Source: Stenotrophomonas sp. 24(2023)
GTDB lineage: Bacteria; Pseudomonadota; Gammaproteobacteria; Xanthomonadales; Xanthomonadaceae
Direction: 5' to 3'
DNA length: 64,000 bases
Assembly: GCF_030913365.1 (NCBI RefSeq)
Contig: NZ_CP133160.1
Span: forward strand, 992,001 to 1,056,000
The notes beneath the pieces were generated by a model that saw only the letters and a list, made by a program, of their open reading frames with translations, searched no databases and was not told where the DNA came from. Position 1 is the stretch's first letter; each line of letters begins with the position of its first letter. The translations under genes were made by a program, and so were the position numbers. Shown here piece after piece: positions 55,092-63,606 of the stretch.

Positions 55092-55513
55092 TGCGCGGCC
55101 TGCTCCACCCCGACCAGGGCCACCTTGAGGTACCCGGCGCGACGCAGCGTGTTCATCGTTTCCATCAGGTCGCCGTAGGCCACGCGCTTGTCCGCGCGCA
55201 GGAAGATGCGCTGCGCGTGATCGCCACCGGTGCGCTGGTCCAGCGCGGCGGCCAGGCCGGCAGCATCGACGGTGGCCTCGCCCAGGCGCAGCGACAGGTC
55301 GGCCTGCACGGTCAGGAACACCGGCTCGGCATCGCGCGGCTGCGGCGTGGCCGCACTGGCCGGCAGCTCCACCGGCACGTCCACGGTCGCCAGTGGTGCG
55401 GCCACCATGAAGATGATCAGCAGCACCAGCATCACGTCGATGAAGGGGGTGACATTGATGTCATGGACTTCGTCCAGGCCGTCGTCATCGTCGCGGGAAG
55501 TACGGATTGCCAT
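55088..55513 (-). CDS. exbD: Biopolymer transport protein ExbD
   Basis: Part of the ExbB-ExbD-TonB motor; 141 aa. One N-terminal membrane helix carries the functional Asp in VTPFIDVMLVLLIIFMVAAP, then a periplasmic domain ending KVALVGVEQAAQ. ATG 55513 is chosen (MAIRTSRDDDDGLDEVHDINV). It overlaps tonB by four bases and follows exbB by eight. Confidence 0.95.
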   Translation of the reverse strand: MAIRTSRDDDDGLDEVHDINVTPFIDVMLVLLIIFMVAAPLATVDVPVELPASAATPQPRDAEPVFLTVQADLSLRLGEATVDAAGLAAALDQRTGGDHAQRIFLRADKRVAYGDLMETMNTLRRAGYLKVALVGVEQAAQ

Positions 55514-55521
55514 GGCGCGCC

Positions 55522-56259
55522 TCAGGCCGCGTTGCGCAGCAGCGCGTGGCCGCGATCCAGGTCGCGCGACACGATCTGCTGCACGCTGGCGGAAATATCC
55601 CCCGACAGCGCGCGCAACACCGCCAGCCGGCGGCTGAAGTGGTTGTAGATCACCACCGCGGGAATCGCCGCGACCAGGCCCATCGCCGTGGCCAGCAGTG
55701 CCTCGGCGATGCCCGGTGCGACCACCGCCAGGTTGGTGGTGTTGGACGCGGCAATGCCGACGAAGCTGTTCATGATGCCCCACACCGTACCGAACAGGCC
55801 CACGAACGGCGCTACCGCGCCGATGCTGGCCAGCACGCCGGTACCATTGCGCAGCTGGCGGGTGTTGGCCAGTTCGATGCGTTCCAGCCGCGAGGCCAGC
55901 CGTTCCTTGGTGCCGTCATGGCCGTGGGCATCGGCCGACAGGCGCAGCTCGGTGCGTGCGGCCTCCAGCATCTGCTGCGCCAGCCCCTGCTGCAGCGCGG
56001 CCTCATGCCCGGCCTCGGCCAGCGTGCCGCTGCCCACCAGCACCTGCCGCGCCGCGCGCAGGCCGCGGCCGATGCGGCCCAGTTCCAGTGTCTTGGCGAT
56101 CAGCACCGTCCAGGTCGCCAGCGAGGCCAGCGCCAGGCAGATCATCACCGCCTTCACCACGGCATCGGCAGCCAGGTACATGCCCCACGGCGTCAGCACG
56201 GGAGTGGCAGTGGCAAGCGGCAGAACATCAACAGGCATGGGGAACATCCGGATCGTCAT
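55522..56259 (-). CDS. exbB: Biopolymer transport protein ExbB
   Basis: MotA/TolQ/ExbB family motor protein, up to 245 aa, with three membrane segments. The conserved core is GVLASIGAVAPFVGLFGTVWGIMNSFVGIA and APGIAEALLATAMGLVAAIPAVVIYNHF. Possible starts are ATG 56259, 56247 and 56238; none has a clear ribosome site, so the first 7 residues are uncertain. It heads the exbB-exbD-tonB run, 93 bp after ybaN. Confidence 0.94.
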   Translation of the reverse strand: MTIRMFPMPVDVLPLATATPVLTPWGMYLAADAVVKAVMICLALASLATWTVLIAKTLELGRIGRGLRAARQVLVGSGTLAEAGHEAALQQGLAQQMLEAARTELRLSADAHGHDGTKERLASRLERIELANTRQLRNGTGVLASIGAVAPFVGLFGTVWGIMNSFVGIAASNTTNLAVVAPGIAEALLATAMGLVAAIPAVVIYNHFSRRLAVLRALSGDISASVQQIVSRDLDRGHALLRNAA

Positions 56260-56351
56260 TCAGGGAAGGCGCAGGCCGCGACGGGCGCGACCGCGCATGA
56301 TGGGGCATCGGCCATCGATCGCACGGCAGCAGCCTGCGACCGGTGGCCGCG

Positions 56352-56744
56352 TCACGGCGGCGCGTCGACAGTGGCAGGCAGCTCACGCGGGGCGGGCCGC
56401 GACAGCACGTAGGCCGCGCTGGCGATGAAGAACAGGCCCACGCCCAGCGCCAGCTTCCAGCTGGGATGGGCACCGAGGTAGAACAGCACGTAGCCCAGGG
56501 CCATGCCGCCACCGGCGAAACATTTGCCCTTGCGGCTGATCGCGCCCTGTTCCTTCCATTGCCGCAGCGGGCGGCCGTAGCGCGGGTGGTTCAGCAGCCA
56601 GGCTTCAAAACGCGGCGACGAGCGCGAGAAGCACCACACCGCCAGGATCAGGAAGATGGTGGTGGGCATCACCGGCAGCAGTGCCCCGATGATGCCCAGG
56701 GCGACCATCAGCCAGCCCACGAAGAACCAGAACCAGCGGATCAT
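56352..56744 (-). CDS. YbaN family (DUF454) membrane protein
   Basis: Small inner-membrane protein of 130 aa, function unknown. It opens MIRWFWFFVGWLMVALGIIGALLPVMPTTIFLILAVWCFSRSS, the typical DUF454 block, followed by HPRYGRPLRQWKEQGAISRKGK and two more membrane segments. ATG 56744 is chosen by family. It lies 40 bp after heme oxygenase and before exbB, so it likely shares the iron-regulated transcript; YbaN-type genes are often found near heme genes. Confidence 0.88.
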   Translation of the reverse strand: MIRWFWFFVGWLMVALGIIGALLPVMPTTIFLILAVWCFSRSSPRFEAWLLNHPRYGRPLRQWKEQGAISRKGKCFAGGGMALGYVLFYLGAHPSWKLALGVGLFFIASAAYVLSRPAPRELPATVDAPP

Positions 56745-56784
56745 CGCGGGCGGTCCGCCGTCATGCGCCACAGCTGCCCGGCAT

Positions 56785-57375
56785 TCACGCAAATTCCTCC
56801 TCGACATAACCCCGCACGGTACGGAAGGCGGCGTTGGCGCCTTCGATGGCCTGTGCTTCCTGTGCATCGGTCAGCGGCACGGTATCCAGCGCGGCGGTGA
56901 ACTGGCGCCAGTGGCGCGCCGCGCCATCCGGGTGCGCGGCCAGGTGGCTGGCGCCGAAGCCGGCGCCCAGGCCCAGCTTGGCTGCCATCTTGAACAGGAT
57001 GGTACCGCCCAGGTTGGAGCCTTCGGCCACGTACAGCCAGCCCAGTGCGCGGGCCAGCTCGACATCGGCGGCGACGGCCGGCGCAGCATCCGCCGGCAGG
57101 GACTGCTGCAGGTCGCCCAGGTCTTTGGCGATCTGGGCCAGGCGCTGGCGCTCGGCCAGGTCCGGCAGCAGGGCACCGAGCACCGGCGCGGCGTACAGCG
57201 CCTGGATGTCACGGTGGAAGCGGTACTGCACGCGCACGAAACGGGCGAAGCGGTCGCGGCTGGCGAAGATGTCCTCGGACATGATGCGCTTGTCCAGCGA
57301 ATCATGGGTGCTGCTGGTCGCTGCTTTCAGGCGCTGGCTGCGGGTGGGGACGGCGGTGGTGTCGATCGTGGTCAT
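56785..57375 (-). CDS. hemO: Biliverdin-producing heme oxygenase
   Basis: Opens imported heme to biliverdin, releasing iron and CO; cytoplasmic, 196 aa. The proximal His is in LKAATSSTHDSLDKRIM (His 24), and the distal-helix region is LGWLYVAEGSNLGGTILFKMAAKLGL. ATG 57375 begins MTTIDTTAVPTRSQRLKA; the open frame further upstream is the promoter. A Fur-like box lies at 57545-57563. Its place between a TonB-dependent receptor and exbBD-tonB indicates use of heme as an iron source. Confidence 0.92.
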   Translation of the reverse strand: MTTIDTTAVPTRSQRLKAATSSTHDSLDKRIMSEDIFASRDRFARFVRVQYRFHRDIQALYAAPVLGALLPDLAERQRLAQIAKDLGDLQQSLPADAAPAVAADVELARALGWLYVAEGSNLGGTILFKMAAKLGLGAGFGASHLAAHPDGAARHWRQFTAALDTVPLTDAQEAQAIEGANAAFRTVRGYVEEEFA

Positions 57376-57544
57376 GGCATGTGCAACAGGACGGCGGTAG
57401 GGGTGTCCACTGCGCGCCGCAGGGGCATCAGGCAGGGACGTGACTGGAAGACGTCCGCCGGGGGGCCCTTCCCCAAGATCGCGTTCGCCCTGCCCTGTCC
57501 GCACGGGTCAGCGTGCACCCGGCAACAGGCACAGCATACTCCCA

Positions 57545-57563
57545 AACGAGAACGAATCTCATC
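57545..57563 (-). promoter_or_regulatory. Fur-box-like site before heme oxygenase
   Basis: AACGAGAACGAATCTCATC matches the TGAGAATNATTCTCA form of Fur sites at most positions. It is about 170 bases upstream of the heme oxygenase start. The rest of 57376-57683 holds no gene. Confidence 0.7.
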
Positions 57564-57600
57564 CATTCCCGGCCCGGGCGGGGCCACCCGCCCCTGCCTG

Positions 57601-57636
57601 CACGACGGCCACGCCTTGCTGCGTGGCCGTCGTCCT
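57601..57636 (-). terminator. Hairpin after the TonB-dependent receptor gene
   Basis: ACGACGGCCACG and CGTGGCCGTCGT form a perfect 12-bp stem with an 8-base loop. There is no T-run. Confidence 0.65.
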
Positions 57637-57683
57637 GCCGGTGGACCGGAGTGTCCCGGCGGCCGGCGCCGGGACGCACCCGC

Positions 57684-60608
57684 TCAGTAGCGGTAGGTCA
57701 GCGCCAACCGCAGCGCGCGGCCCGGTGCAGGCATCACGCCCAGTGCCAGCGGGTCCAGGTAGTACTGGTTGCGCACGTTGTCCACGTTGAAGTCCACGTT
57801 GAACTGGTCGCTGAAGCGGTAGCTGGCGAACAGGTCATAGATGGTCTCGGCGCGGTACAGCTGCTGGATGGCCGACAGGCCCTTGTTCCAGCTCTTGTCC
57901 AGTTCGCTGATGGGCCCGCTGTTGTGCACCGCGCGCACGCCGAAGGTCAGGCGCTGGTCGAACAGGCGCGCGCCCAGGGTGGCATTGAGGTTGAACTTGG
58001 GCGGGTTCTGGGTGTTGGTGTAGGACCCTTCGAAGCCGCCATCGACGCAGTCCGGCGTGGCCATCGCTTCCTTGTCACCCCATTTCACCGCATCGGCACG
58101 CAGGCCGGCGGCGATGTCCGGCGCGCAGGTCTTGGCCTTGAAGTAGTAATGCGCGGACAGGTCGGCAAAGACCTTGCCGGTGTCATAGGTGGACTGGAAC
58201 TCCAGCCCGGACACCTTGAACTTGTCCACGTTGCGGATCAGGCCGGCGGAGATGTTGGTGTAGTCGCGGGTGATCAGGTCGTTGATGCGGGTATTGAAGT
58301 AGGCCAGCTTGAACGCCGCCTGGTCGCCGCCGAAGAACAGGTCGTTGCGCACGATGCTCGCGCCCACCTCCAGCGTCTTCGCACGTTCGGGCTTGAGCTC
58401 GCCGGTCGGCTTGGCCGCGGTGAACAGGCCCAGCGTGGTCTCGAACAGGCTCGGCAGCTTCACGCCCTCGCTGTACTTCACGTAGACCATCGCATCTTCG
58501 TTGAAGCGGTAGGTGACGCTGGCACTGGGCATGAACGCGCTGTCGCGGCGACGGATCGGATCGGACCAGCTCCAGGCGGTCGGCACCTCCAGGTCCTGCG
58601 GCTTGCCGGCGCTGAAGTAGTTCCAGCCCACCAGGTCGGCCACGGTACCGTGCTTGTACGGCGAGGCCAGCAGCGAATCGTTGGTGAAGTTGCCGTTGGC
58701 ATCGGGGTACCAGTTGACCAGCGCGATGCGCTTGTCGCGCCACGAGGGCTTGGCCGGGTTGCCGAACAGCAGGTCGGTATAGCGGTACTGGCCCTGCACG
58801 CTGGTGGCGGTGACCGTGGCCAGCTGGTTGCGGTCATGCACGCTCACATGGTTGTAGCGGCCGCCCAGCATGAATTCCCAGTGCTCGTCCGGTTCGAACT
58901 TGGCGGAGAACACGCCGCTGTATTCCTTGCGGCCGGCATTGCGCAGGAAGCGGTTGTTGACCAGATCGTCCTGCATGCGCGGCGAATGCGGGCCCGGCTT
59001 GACGTCCTCGTCGCTGAAGGACACGCCGTAGTTCAGCGTGAACAGGCCGGCGCCGGTATCGAACAGCGAGGTATTGCTGGCATCGACACCGAAGCGGTTC
59101 TGGGTCAGCTCGTTGCGGTAGGCCTCCTTGTAACCGGGGTCGGTGTTGAAGGTCGGCGCGTCGTACCACTCGGTGCGGCGGTCGTAGAACCACGGGGTGA
59201 TGCCGGTCAGCCCGTTGTACATCAGGCTGTCCATGTGGGTGTAGTAGGCGTTGGCCTTGAAATCGACCAGCGGGTTGTCCGGCTTGAAGCGGTAGCGGAC
59301 GTTGTAGGCATCCATGTCGACGTGGCCCGGGTCCCACTGCGGCACGCGGTCGCGGTCCACGCGGATGATCTGCGAGGCCATGATTTCGCCGGCGTTGCCC
59401 TCGTAGCGGCGGTAGCCGGCTTCCAGGGTCTGTTCGTCATCGATGCGCCAGGTACCCTTGAGCAGCGCCGATTCGGACTTGGACGAACTGTTGAACACTT
59501 CGGTGTTCGGCGGGTTCAGCGGTGCCAGGGTGCGCCGGGTCTGCGGGAAATCCTCGTAGCCACGGCGGCCGGCGAAGTAGTTGCCGACATCGCGCTTGGC
59601 GTAGGCGGCGACCAGGTCGAAGCGGTCCCAGTGGCCGGCACCGGCGATGTTGAAGAACTGGTTGCCGGTGGCATGGTTGTCGGTGCGCGGGGTGGCACCG
59701 TAGGCCGGCAGGTTGTTGGCGCTGCCGCTGGACAGGCCGCCACGGATGCGGAAGCCGACGTCCTTGCCTTCGCGCAGGATGTCCTGCGCCTTGAGCGTTT
59801 CCATTTCCACCACGCCACCGATGCCGCCGGAGGCGTTGGCCTGCAGGCTCGGGCCCTTGGTGATGCTGATGCTGGAGATCAGGTCCGGGTCGAGGTAGGT
59901 GCGCTGCGACTGGCCGGCATAGCCACGGTAGGTGTCCATGGTGGACTGGCCACCGTCGATGATGACCGGAATGCGGCTCTGGCCCTGGATGCCACGGATG
60001 TTCAGGTCCAGCGCGTTGCCCACGCGCGGATCACCGGCGGTGACGCCGGCCACGCCCTTGACGATGTCGCCCACCGAGGTGCCGCGAAAGCATTCCAGCG
60101 TCTGGTGGGTGATGAAAGCGGTCGAGCCGGTGCTGCGGTAGGTGTCGAGCACGCGCTTGGCATCACTGTCGCCCGCATCGCCGCCACGCTGGTCGCCGGC
60201 CACGCTCAGCGTGTCGGTGACCACCACGCCGGCATCGGCCTGCGCCGGCGCACCGGCTTCCAGCGTCACCGCATCGGCGCTGACCCGGCGTGCGACCAGG
60301 CCGCTGCCCTGCAGCAGGCGCGACAGTGCATCGCCAGAAGACAGGCTGCCGCTGACAGCGCGCGAGGTCACGCCATCGGCCAGGGCGGCCGGATAGACGA
60401 CCTGCACGCCGGACTGGCGCATGTACAGGCGCAGCGCTTCATCCAGCGGCTGGGCGGGAATGTCGAAGCGCTGCACGGCAGCGTGGCCGTTGGCCGCGGA
60501 CTGGGCCAGGGCGGAGGGGGCAGCAGCGACGGCCAGGCCGGCGGCCAGCAGGGCGATGCACAGGCGGGACGGGCGCGGCAGGCGGCCCGGACGGGAGGAC
60601 TCAAGCAT
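57684..60608 (-). CDS. TonB-dependent outer-membrane receptor with STN signalling domain (HasR/HemR-like)
   Basis: Outer-membrane importer of 974 aa. A signal peptide ends near residue 35 (SALAQ). An STN domain at about residues 46-113 (RFDIPAQPLDEALRLYMRQSG) allows signalling to FecR. A TonB-box-like VVVTDTLSVAG follows, then the plug (VKGVAGVTAGDPRVGNALDLNIRGIQGQSRIPVIIDGG) and a long barrel ending in aromatic RLALTYRY. It follows fecR and precedes heme oxygenase, which suggests heme or hemophore uptake. The HasR FRAP/NPNL motifs were not seen, so a siderophore is also possible. Confidence 0.88.
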   Translation of the reverse strand: MLESSRPGRLPRPSRLCIALLAAGLAVAAAPSALAQSAANGHAAVQRFDIPAQPLDEALRLYMRQSGVQVVYPAALADGVTSRAVSGSLSSGDALSRLLQGSGLVARRVSADAVTLEAGAPAQADAGVVVTDTLSVAGDQRGGDAGDSDAKRVLDTYRSTGSTAFITHQTLECFRGTSVGDIVKGVAGVTAGDPRVGNALDLNIRGIQGQSRIPVIIDGGQSTMDTYRGYAGQSQRTYLDPDLISSISITKGPSLQANASGGIGGVVEMETLKAQDILREGKDVGFRIRGGLSSGSANNLPAYGATPRTDNHATGNQFFNIAGAGHWDRFDLVAAYAKRDVGNYFAGRRGYEDFPQTRRTLAPLNPPNTEVFNSSSKSESALLKGTWRIDDEQTLEAGYRRYEGNAGEIMASQIIRVDRDRVPQWDPGHVDMDAYNVRYRFKPDNPLVDFKANAYYTHMDSLMYNGLTGITPWFYDRRTEWYDAPTFNTDPGYKEAYRNELTQNRFGVDASNTSLFDTGAGLFTLNYGVSFSDEDVKPGPHSPRMQDDLVNNRFLRNAGRKEYSGVFSAKFEPDEHWEFMLGGRYNHVSVHDRNQLATVTATSVQGQYRYTDLLFGNPAKPSWRDKRIALVNWYPDANGNFTNDSLLASPYKHGTVADLVGWNYFSAGKPQDLEVPTAWSWSDPIRRRDSAFMPSASVTYRFNEDAMVYVKYSEGVKLPSLFETTLGLFTAAKPTGELKPERAKTLEVGASIVRNDLFFGGDQAAFKLAYFNTRINDLITRDYTNISAGLIRNVDKFKVSGLEFQSTYDTGKVFADLSAHYYFKAKTCAPDIAAGLRADAVKWGDKEAMATPDCVDGGFEGSYTNTQNPPKFNLNATLGARLFDQRLTFGVRAVHNSGPISELDKSWNKGLSAIQQLYRAETIYDLFASYRFSDQFNVDFNVDNVRNQYYLDPLALGVMPAPGRALRLALTYRY

Positions 60609-60765
60609 GGAGGAACCTGTCAGGAATTCGGTGCCGCAGACGCGGCGTCATCCGCGGCGGGCGCGGACACGGCGACGTACGTGGCGGCGGCGGGTACGGT
60701 CGGGGGTAAGACGAACGGCGCGGCGACAGCCCCAAGGCCAATCGCACGCCACTGCGGACAGGCGG

Positions 60766-61713
60766 TCAGCGCGGCGTGGCGCTGACGATGGCCACGCCCA
60801 GCGGCAGCCGGGTGACCTGCAGCCCGGCGGTGGCCGCCAGCGCATCCAGCGCCTGCTCCGGGCGGTCGATGCGCAGCGCGGCGCTCACCGCCGGCAACTG
60901 CGACAGATCGCCGCGGACGAAGGTCGGCCCACTGCGGTAGCGCCCCAGCGACTGCACCGCCTCGGCCACGCTGGCCTGTTCCAGCAGCAGTTCGCCGTGG
61001 CGCCACGCGCCGACGCTGTCGGCATCGATGTCGGCCAGGCGCGCCACGCCACCACCGTCGCCGTAGCGTGCGCGCTGCCCGGTATCCAGGTAGGTCCAGC
61101 CACCACCGGCCGGGCTGGCCACGCGTACCCTGCCCTGCCCGACCTGCGTCTCCACCTGTGCCTCATCGCGGGCAACGGTGAACACGGTGGAAATATCCTC
61201 GACCACACCGTTGCCGGCCACCACGCTGAAACGGCGCTGCGGGTCCGCAGTGACCGCGAACCAGGCACGGCCCCGCAGCAGTTCGATGCGTCGCGCGTCA
61301 GCGTCGAAGCGCACGCGGATGGCACTGTCGGCGTCCAGCACGGCCTGGCTGCCATCAGGCAGCTGCACCGCCTCCACCACGTTGCTGCTGCGGTGGTCGG
61401 CCTGCAGCCGCAACCAGGCATCCGGTGCCACGGCCAGCAGCGCCAGCACCGCGGCAGCGGCCATCGCCCAGCGCAGCGGGCGGGCACGCCGTACCGGCGG
61501 CGTTGTGGCCGCGGGCGGGCGTGGGCCCAGACTGCGCCACAGCGCACGCTCATGCTCGAACGCGCGGCGATGGCCGGGCTGCGCCAGCCACTGCTCGAAC
61601 TCGTGCATCCGGTGGTCATCGACGTGGCCGGAGGCAAGCCATGCGATCCATGCCTGCGCCTGTTCGGCAAGCAGGTCATGGGATGGCGGCGGTGGCAGGC
61701 TCGGCGGGCTCAT
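60766..61713 (-). CDS. FecR family anti-sigma regulator
   Basis: Inner-membrane regulator of 315 aa that passes the receptor signal to the ECF sigma factor. The N-terminal cytoplasmic DUF4880 part has AQAWIAWLASGHVDDHRMHEFEQWL and ends PGHRRAFEHERALW. A membrane helix follows (WAMAAAAVLALLAVAPDAWL). The periplasmic FecR domain has VQLPDGSQAVLDADSAIRVRFDADARRIELLRGRAWFAV. ATG 61713 is used; 61731 adds six residues. It lies between the sigma gene and the receptor, the classic fecIRA order. Confidence 0.93.
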   Translation of the reverse strand: MSPPSLPPPPSHDLLAEQAQAWIAWLASGHVDDHRMHEFEQWLAQPGHRRAFEHERALWRSLGPRPPAATTPPVRRARPLRWAMAAAAVLALLAVAPDAWLRLQADHRSSNVVEAVQLPDGSQAVLDADSAIRVRFDADARRIELLRGRAWFAVTADPQRRFSVVAGNGVVEDISTVFTVARDEAQVETQVGQGRVRVASPAGGGWTYLDTGQRARYGDGGGVARLADIDADSVGAWRHGELLLEQASVAEAVQSLGRYRSGPTFVRGDLSQLPAVSAALRIDRPEQALDALAATAGLQVTRLPLGVAIVSATPR

Positions 61714-61817
61714 GGGCTGGCAGGCGGGCACATTCAGGTACAGGAACGGGAACTAGACCGCATCGGCGGCCCTTCCATCAAGACGACGGGGCCATGCGTT
61801 TCCCCAAGTGCGCGGCA

Positions 61818-62318
61818 TCATTGGCCGCTGCGCGCCCAGGCCAGGCGCTGCAACGCGCTGCGCACATGGTTTTCCACGGTGGTCACCGACACGCCGAGGC
61901 GGCGTGCGATGTCGGCCTGGGTCAGGCCCTGCAGGCGGTTGAGATGGAAGATGGTGCGGGTCGGTTCGGGCAGATGACCTGCCGCCTCCAGCACGCGCTG
62001 CAGCTCGTCCTGGGCCATGGCCTGTTCTTCGGTGGACACCGTTTCGTCCGGTCCCCACAGGTAGTGCTCGGCCAGCAGGCGGCTGCGCCGGGTCGATTCA
62101 CGGCCATGATCGGTGGCCAGGTTGGCCGCCAGCCGGTACAGGTAGGCCCGGGGGTTGTCGATGGTCTGCGCGTTGTCCACCCCGCGCGCCTTGAACCAGA
62201 CCGCCTGGATGACATCCTCGGCGCCACTGTCGCCACCGAGGATGCGTTGCACGCGGCGCAGCAGCGCCGGGCGTTCACGGATCAGCAGTTCGGTCAGGGT
62301 GGCGGCGTTGGAGGGCAT
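61818..62318 (-). CDS. ECF sigma factor, FecI type
   Basis: Alternative sigma factor of 166 aa that would turn on the receptor operon. Region 2 is DSGAEDVIQAVWFKARGV...NPRAYLYRLAANLATDHGRE. Region 4 is LPEPTRTIFHLNRLQGLTQADIARRLGVSVTTVENHVRSAL, with a clear helix-turn-helix. ATG 62318 is the start. A Fur-like site lies 45 bp upstream, so iron lack would induce it. It is followed by fecR and the STN-type receptor. Confidence 0.94.
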   Translation of the reverse strand: MPSNAATLTELLIRERPALLRRVQRILGGDSGAEDVIQAVWFKARGVDNAQTIDNPRAYLYRLAANLATDHGRESTRRSRLLAEHYLWGPDETVSTEEQAMAQDELQRVLEAAGHLPEPTRTIFHLNRLQGLTQADIARRLGVSVTTVENHVRSALQRLAWARSGQ

Positions 62319-62363
62319 GCGGGCAGGCCGACGTGGAAGGGCGGGCGGCGCGCATGCTACTCC

Positions 62364-62382
62364 GTTAATGCGAATCAGTCAC
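62364..62382 (-). promoter_or_regulatory. Fur-box-like site before the ECF sigma gene
   Basis: GTTAATGCGAATCAGTCAC agrees with the GATAATGATAATCATTATC consensus at 13 of 19 positions. It lies between the sigma gene start and the 3' end of the secreted-protein pair. Confidence 0.6.
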
Positions 62383-62402
62383 GTTTGCATTGCGGACACC
62401 CC

Positions 62403-62885
62403 CTACAGGCAGTCCACCAGACCGTCGTAGACCGTCTGCCGGGTCCCCGGCAGCGGCACGTCCAGCGCCTCCCCGGGCGGCGCCGCTTCCAGCGCCTGCA
62501 GCAGCGCCTCCAGTGTCGTGCCCGCGGCCAGCGGCAGCGCACAGGCATAGTGGCGTACATCCACCGTGATGCGGCCGCTGCGCCGCTCCACCCCGGCATT
62601 GCTGCCGGTGAAGGTCCAGAGGCAGCCGGCCAGCACACCGGTAACGGCCTGCACCGAACAGCGCAGGCGCAACGGCCGCAGGTTGTAGTACTCGCCTTCG
62701 CAAAAGGTATCGCCACAGACGTTGTCGAAACCGCGGACCAGCGCGCGCTCGACCGCCCGGAAGCGCTCCCAGCCGGCAGCCTGCGACGGATACAGCCGCG
62801 CGTCCACATAGGCAGGCGCGGCCTGCGTGGCCGGCAGGGCCAGCACCAGGCAGGCCATCAGTACGCGGGCGGAAGGACGGACCAT
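62403..62885 (-). CDS. Secreted cysteine-rich protein, paralogue of the next gene
   Basis: The family is not recognised. The 160-aa product has a signal peptide (MVRPSARVLMACLVLALPATQA) and a mature domain beginning PAYVDARLYPSQAAGWERF. Its core VCGDTFCEGEYYNLRPLRLRC matches CADTLCEGEYSNLQVMQFRC of the neighbour. Further Cys occur in GCLWTF, YACALP and the final DCL, so three disulfides are likely. ATG 62885 shares one base with the stop of the upstream paralogue (TGATG), so the two are coupled. Periplasmic or secreted location is inferred. Confidence 0.78.
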   Translation of the reverse strand: MVRPSARVLMACLVLALPATQAAPAYVDARLYPSQAAGWERFRAVERALVRGFDNVCGDTFCEGEYYNLRPLRLRCSVQAVTGVLAGCLWTFTGSNAGVERRSGRITVDVRHYACALPLAAGTTLEALLQALEAAPPGEALDVPLPGTRQTVYDGLVDCL

Positions 62886-63418
62886 CAGCCAGCCCTCCGG
62901 ACATTGCCCTGGCCCTGCAGGCACGCGGCCAGGCCGGTGAACAGCCCCACGCCCGACCCGGGCAGGGGTTCGAGCATGCCATCAGGCTGCGCCAGTGCGG
63001 CATGGAAACGCTCCACCCGCACCCCCGGGCCCAGTTCCACCGGGCACACCCAGCGCGGGGTGTCCGGCTGCAGGTGGCCCGTGACAGGATCGACATGCAC
63101 CTCGCTGGCCACCACCACCCAGGCGCAGCGGCGCACCGTGCCCCGCCCGCTGTCCACCGCGCAGCGGAACTGCATGACCTGCAGGTTGCTGTACTCGCCT
63201 TCGCAGAGGGTGTCGGCGCAGTACGCATCGAAACCGCGCATCAGGGCCGCTTCCAGTGCGTAGAAGCGGTCCCAGTTGGCCTCGCCGGACGGAAAATCGA
63301 CCAGGTCGACATGATGGGCCAGTGCGGTGGCCGGCGGCATGCCCAGCACCACCAGCGCTGCGGCGACACGGCGCACGACACGGGCACCGCAGCGCCGGAA
63401 AGGGAAGAAAGACGGCAT
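62885..63418 (-). CDS. Secreted cysteine-rich protein, first of a paralogous pair
   Basis: The family is not recognised. The 177-aa product has a basic N-terminus and hydrophobic signal core (VVRRVAAALVVLGMPPATALA), then a mature domain. Near residue 67 comes the motif CADTLCEGEYSNLQV. Cys in FRCAV, RRCAW, WVCPV and ACLQG match positions in the downstream paralogue. The start ATG 63418 has GGAG upstream at good spacing. Gene duplication of one exported domain is clear; no enzyme motif is seen. The neighbours are an iron-uptake regulator and ppa. Confidence 0.78.
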   Translation of the reverse strand: MPSFFPFRRCGARVVRRVAAALVVLGMPPATALAHHVDLVDFPSGEANWDRFYALEAALMRGFDAYCADTLCEGEYSNLQVMQFRCAVDSGRGTVRRCAWVVVASEVHVDPVTGHLQPDTPRWVCPVELGPGVRVERFHAALAQPDGMLEPLPGSGVGLFTGLAACLQGQGNVRRAG

Positions 63419-63557
63419 GGAAACGCTCCGGGAGACCAGCCCGCAGCGTGCCCGTCCCCGCAGCGAGGGCCCATCAGCCGACGCCCTGCCGCTCCATCAG
63501 CCGGTGCCGCAAACGCGCGTAGGCCATCACCGGCCTGCACGATGGCCGCCGAAGGCA

Positions 63558-63563
63558 TAAAAT
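63558..63563 (+). promoter_or_regulatory. Probable -10 box of ppa
   Basis: TAAAAT in an otherwise GC-rich spacer, about 45 bases before the ppa start. The -35 is not clear. The rest of 63419-63606 holds no gene. Confidence 0.4.
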
Positions 63564-63606
63564 GGGGGGTCAATTCGCCCCCCTTCTCTACCCCCCGGAG
63601 CACACC

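Noticed and set aside
57513..60785. Plus-strand open frame of 1090 codons
   Set aside because: It is opposite the TonB-dependent receptor and results from codon-position GC bias.
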